Below are positions 61,167 to 64,000 of a stretch of DNA of 64,000 nt, piece by piece; within the stretch, counting starts at the first letter, position 1; each line of letters starts with the position of its first letter. A model generated the notes under the pieces. That model saw only the letters and a program-made list of their open reading frames with translations, did not search any database and was not told the origin of the DNA. Both the position numbers and the translations under genes were made by a program. This DNA comes from Actinomadura rudentiformis. GTDB taxonomy: Bacteria > Actinomycetota > Actinomycetes > Streptosporangiales > Streptosporangiaceae. Where the stretch lies: NCBI RefSeq assembly GCF_008923185.1, contig NZ_WBMT01000014.1, forward strand, positions 124,001 to 188,000, in the 5' to 3' direction.

Positions 61167-62048
61167 ATGGTCGTTCCGGAACCTGGACGGCAGCGTTCCG
61201 CGCGGCGCACCCTGCTCGCCGTCGTGGCCGCACTGTTCGCCGCGATCCTGGCCTACAAGATCCTCAAGGCGGGCGGGCTGGAGCAGACCGCGCTGTTCTA
61301 TGTCGGGATTCCCGCTCTGATCGCGCTCACCGTCGTGCAGACGGCCCGGCCGCGCAGCACGCTCGGGACGATCATGGCGACCATCACGGTCGGCCTCGCG
61401 CTCGCCGGGCCCCTGCTCGGCGAGGGCGTCGTCTGCCTGATCATCGCTGCTCCGCTGTTCTACCTGGTGGGCGCGTTCGTGGGGCTGTTCGCCGACTGGG
61501 CCGGACGGCGCCGCGGCATGCAGGCCCTGCTGATCGTGCCGCTGCTGCTCGCCGCCGAGGGCACCGCCGTCGGCCTGCCGCGCGGCGGTGAGGTGACGGT
61601 CACCAGGACCGCAGCCGCCGGAACCGACGTCGAGCGGTCCGTGGCCGCCGCGCCGGAGTTCGGCCCGGTCCGGTCGCGGCTGCTGCGGCTCAAGTTCCCC
61701 AAGCCCGTCCGCTCGGACGGCACCGGCCTCGACATCGGCGCCACCCGCCTCATCACCTTCACGCCGCGCAAGTCGCTGGGGATCGACGCCCGCCCCGAAC
61801 CTCGGACCATGGAGCTCAAGGTCGTCCGGCGCGAGACCGGCCGGGTCGTCTTCGCGATCACCAAGGACACCACGCTGGCCCGCTGGCTTGAGCTCAGAGA
61901 GGCCGAGTTCAGCTGGCACAGTGCCCGTTTGAGCGTCACCCTGCGCTATTCCCGTACGTTCGACCCGGCCTGGTACTTCAGCCCGGTGCAGCAGCACGCC
62001 ATGCGCGATGCCGCCGCCTACCTGGCCGAGACGTTCACGGCGCCGTGA
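61167..62048 (+). CDS. Membrane protein with C-terminal soluble domain, unknown
   Basis: Protein of 293 residues with about four helices in the first 130 residues, then a soluble domain of about 150 residues with a FTPRKSLGID ... FDPAWYFSPVQQHAMRDAAAYLAE pattern, somewhat like an SRPBCC/START-type ligand-binding fold (uncertain). GGAGAAG lies ahead of the ATG. Its stop overlaps the start of the methyltransferase-like gene, so they work together. Confidence 0.72.
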   Translation: MVVPEPGRQRSARRTLLAVVAALFAAILAYKILKAGGLEQTALFYVGIPALIALTVVQTARPRSTLGTIMATITVGLALAGPLLGEGVVCLIIAAPLFYLVGAFVGLFADWAGRRRGMQALLIVPLLLAAEGTAVGLPRGGEVTVTRTAAAGTDVERSVAAAPEFGPVRSRLLRLKFPKPVRSDGTGLDIGATRLITFTPRKSLGIDARPEPRTMELKVVRRETGRVVFAITKDTTLARWLELREAEFSWHSARLSVTLRYSRTFDPAWYFSPVQQHAMRDAAAYLAETFTAP

Positions 62049-63289
62049 TGGATCCGGCTCTGGTACGCGGCGTCGCGCTGTTCGTGCCCGTCCTGGTGCT
62101 GATGGGCCTGCTCCGATACCGGCCGCCGACGCCTGGGGAGATCGCGGCCCTGATCCTGGCCATCTCCTGGAACGCGGTGACGCTGACCGGGGTGAACGTC
62201 CTGGCGATCCAGGCCGGCTGGTGGTCGTTCGCCGCAGAAGGCGGCACCTTCGGGGGCGTGCCGCTCGACCTGCTGCTCGGCTGGGCCGTCCTGTGGGGCG
62301 GGGTGGCCGTGCAGGCCCTTCGCCGGCTGCCACTGCCGCTGGTCGTGGGCCTGGCGATTTGGATCGACCTTGCCGTGATGCCGCTAGGCGAGCCGGTCCT
62401 GCTGCTCGGGAACTCCTGGCTGACCGGCGAGGCGGTCGCGGCCGCCGTGGCGCTGGTGCCAGGGCTGCTCCTGGCGCACTGGACGGTCACCGGACGTCAT
62501 CTCATGCTCAGAGTGCTCCTGCAGGCCGTGCTGGCGACCGGCCTCATGGTCGCGCTGCCCACCGCGCTGAGCCGAGTGCCCGACCGTCCCGGCTGGGCGC
62601 TCGGCTTGGCGGCCCAACTCATGATCGCCCCTGGGGCGCTGGTCGCAGCCGCGGTCTGGGAGTTCGCGCGGACCGGACGGGGCACGCCCCTCCCCTACGA
62701 TCCCCCGGCCCGCCTGGTGACCACCGGCCCGTACGCCTACGTCCGCAACCCCATGCAGACAAGCATGGCCGCCGCGTACCTGATCCTGGGCATGCTGGAC
62801 GTGCGCTTCCTCATCGCGGCCGTCGTGGCCCTCTCCTACGGCGCAGGCCTCGCCGCCTGGCACGAGAACGAACAGCTGCACACCAGATACGGCACCGCGT
62901 GGATCGCCTACCGGAGCGCCGTCCGACCCTGGCTGCCCCGCTTGCGCCCGTTCCCCGGAATGCAGCCCGCCGTCATCTGGATCGCAGGCGACTGCGACCG
63001 CTGCTCTCCAGTGGCGGCCTGGATCCTCCAACGCCACCCGACCGCCCTGACGGTACGCCCTGCCGAAGATCATCCCGACGGCATTCGCCGCATGGCCTAC
63101 GAACGGGCCGACGGCACCCGCGCCGAAGGCGTCGCCGCCTGGGCCCACGCCGCCGGGCATCTCCACCTAGGGTGGGCGCTGCTCGGCTGGACCCTGAATC
63201 TGCCGGGCCTCAACCACTTCGCACAACTATGCGCCGACACCTTCGGCGCCGGACCCGCCGCACAGCCAGCCCGACGACCGGCAAGGTGA
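62048..63289 (+). CDS. Isoprenylcysteine/phospholipid methyltransferase-like protein fused to a DCC domain
   Basis: Protein of 413 residues. About nine helices lead to the ICMT/PEMT signature LVTTGPYAYVRNPMQTSMAAAYL and HENEQLHTRYGTAWIAYRSAVRPWLPR, the S-adenosylmethionine pocket of membrane methyltransferases. From about residue 315 a second domain begins with IAGDCDRCSPVAAWILQRH, the CxxC of DCC (DUF393) thiol-disulfide-type proteins. The fusion suggests methylation coupled to a redox step. ATG 62048 (or GTG 62045) overlaps the previous stop. Substrate unknown. Confidence 0.82.
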   Translation: MDPALVRGVALFVPVLVLMGLLRYRPPTPGEIAALILAISWNAVTLTGVNVLAIQAGWWSFAAEGGTFGGVPLDLLLGWAVLWGGVAVQALRRLPLPLVVGLAIWIDLAVMPLGEPVLLLGNSWLTGEAVAAAVALVPGLLLAHWTVTGRHLMLRVLLQAVLATGLMVALPTALSRVPDRPGWALGLAAQLMIAPGALVAAAVWEFARTGRGTPLPYDPPARLVTTGPYAYVRNPMQTSMAAAYLILGMLDVRFLIAAVVALSYGAGLAAWHENEQLHTRYGTAWIAYRSAVRPWLPRLRPFPGMQPAVIWIAGDCDRCSPVAAWILQRHPTALTVRPAEDHPDGIRRMAYERADGTRAEGVAAWAHAAGHLHLGWALLGWTLNLPGLNHFAQLCADTFGAGPAAQPARRPAR

Positions 63290-63410
63290 ACGCACCGCCA
63301 CCGCCTGCCCGAGGGCGACCACCTCCAGCAGCTGGGCGCTGTCCCAGACGGCCGGGCGGCCTGCGGGCCGATCGGGATTTCCCAGCCGGTAGGGGCGGCC
63401 CTCGCCTCGC

Positions 63411-64000
63411 CTAACGCACGCAGCCGCAGGAGTCGCGGTGCATGAAACGGGGCTTGAGACGGACGGTGCGCGGCGGCTGGTCGGGGTCGGCGATCCGTTC
63501 CGCCAGCAGCTGGACGGAGCGGGTCGCCATCTCCCCGATCGGCTGGGCGATCGCGGTCAGCCTGGGCCGGAAGATGGACGCCCACTCGAAGTCGTCGAAC
63601 ATCGTCAGGGCGACGTCGTCCGGGACGCGTATCCCGCGCTTGTCCAGCGCCCGCATCACCCCGATCGTCATGTGGTTGTTGGCCACGAACAGGGCCGTCG
63701 GCGGGTCGGGCATGTCCATCAGCTCCAGGGCGGCCGCCTCGGCCGCCGTGTCGTTGGACTGTCCCAGCCCGACCAGCGCCGGGTCGAACGCCAGTCCGGA
63801 GCGGGCCAGGCCCGCCTGGTAACCCTTGAAGCGTTCGGTGGAGGTCATCAGTCCCTCCCGGCCGGCGACGATGCCGATCCGCTGATGTCCCAGCTGCGCC
63901 AGATGCACCACAAGGTGGGCGCTGGACTCGATGTTCTCGCTGCCGACCTGGTCGAACCGGGGCGAGGCGCACCGGTCCACCAGGACCGTGGGGATGCTCA
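63411..64000 (-). CDS. LacI-family regulator, partial (cut by the window end)
   Basis: The C-terminal 196 residues of a LacI/GalR-type repressor: sugar-binding domain motifs AHLVVHLAQLGHQRIGIVAGR, RFKGYQAGL, TALFVANNHMTIGVMRAL and VALTMFDDFEWA, ending RDSCGC. The N-terminal HTH lies beyond position 64000. It should respond to a sugar and repress a neighbouring uptake or hydrolase operon outside the window. Confidence 0.9.
   Translation of the reverse strand, partial: SIPTVLVDRCASPRFDQVGSENIESSAHLVVHLAQLGHQRIGIVAGREGLMTSTERFKGYQAGLARSGLAFDPALVGLGQSNDTAAEAAALELMDMPDPPTALFVANNHMTIGVMRALDKRGIRVPDDVALTMFDDFEWASIFRPRLTAIAQPIGEMATRSVQLLAERIADPDQPPRTVRLKPRFMHRDSCGCVR

Noticed and set aside
1..64000. 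rRNA or tRNA genes, CRISPR arrays, complete insertion sequences
   Set aside because: I saw none on reading through both strands; short tRNAs could be missed without a covariance search.

Overview
The window is a high-GC actinobacterial chromosome segment. GTG and TTG starts are common, most genes have strong GGAGG-type ribosome binding sites, and the gene content (serine/threonine kinase with a repeat tail, DUF6777-like lipoprotein, CU044_5270-like protein beside an ECF sigma factor, many secreted peptidases) fits a filamentous actinomycete. A relative of Actinomadura/Thermomonosporaceae or Streptosporangiales is my guess; this is inference, since no rRNA or tRNA gene is visible.

Layout. 0-5.1 kb: membrane-tailed Ser/Thr kinase divergent from a repeat-rich lipoprotein, then a zinc-type ArsR/SmtB repressor coupled to a cation diffusion facilitator. 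5.1-15.9 kb: ordinary metabolism and regulation (esterase-like protein with a lost nucleophile, diacylglycerol-kinase-like enzyme, DinB-like protein, PadR, aldo/keto reductase, Baeyer-Villiger-type monooxygenase plus SDR, DMT permease, S1 peptidase, epimerase, GroES-like protein). 15.8-21.2 kb: a 5.2-kb segment bracketed by two 161-bp direct repeats (the 3' end of the GroES-like gene plus 31 bp downstream), holding a ruined peptidase gene, a secreted lipase, a HAF-repeat protein and a DUF6891-like protein. 21.4-26.6 kb: two VOC proteins, an ArsR/SRPBCC-hydrolase pair, and a TetR/MFS efflux pair with a tandem operator.

27.1-33.1 kb is the most interesting part: a tightly coupled operon with clear relatives of the Bacillus bacilysin genes bacA, bacB, bacG, bacC, bacE and bacF, followed by a chorismate mutase gene (frameshifted as given) and a Dabb-family gene. 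No BacD-type ATP-grasp dipeptide ligase is present. The simplest reading is a pathway from prephenate to tetrahydrotyrosine/anticapsin-type amino acids that ends in a free epoxy-keto amino acid or an unknown conjugate, rather than bacilysin.

33-40.4 kb: small membrane proteins, a MacB-like ABC permease/ATPase pair divergent from a two-component system, a haloalkane dehalogenase and a decayed MDR oxidoreductase. 40.4-53 kb: secreted proteins (beta-propeller, S8 peptidase, two S1-type peptidases, small exported proteins) around a LysR-controlled redox operon (FMN reductase, thiol-dioxygenase-like cupin, MFS). 52.7-55.5 kb: GH16 hydrolase divergent from a processive-type family 2 glycosyltransferase with a tiny membrane protein, probably an exopolysaccharide locus. 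55.5-64 kb: membrane proteins, ECF sigma plus its membrane partner, HxlR/MDR pair, TetR divergent from a membrane protein and an isoprenylcysteine-methyltransferase/DCC fusion, and a LacI regulator cut by the window end.
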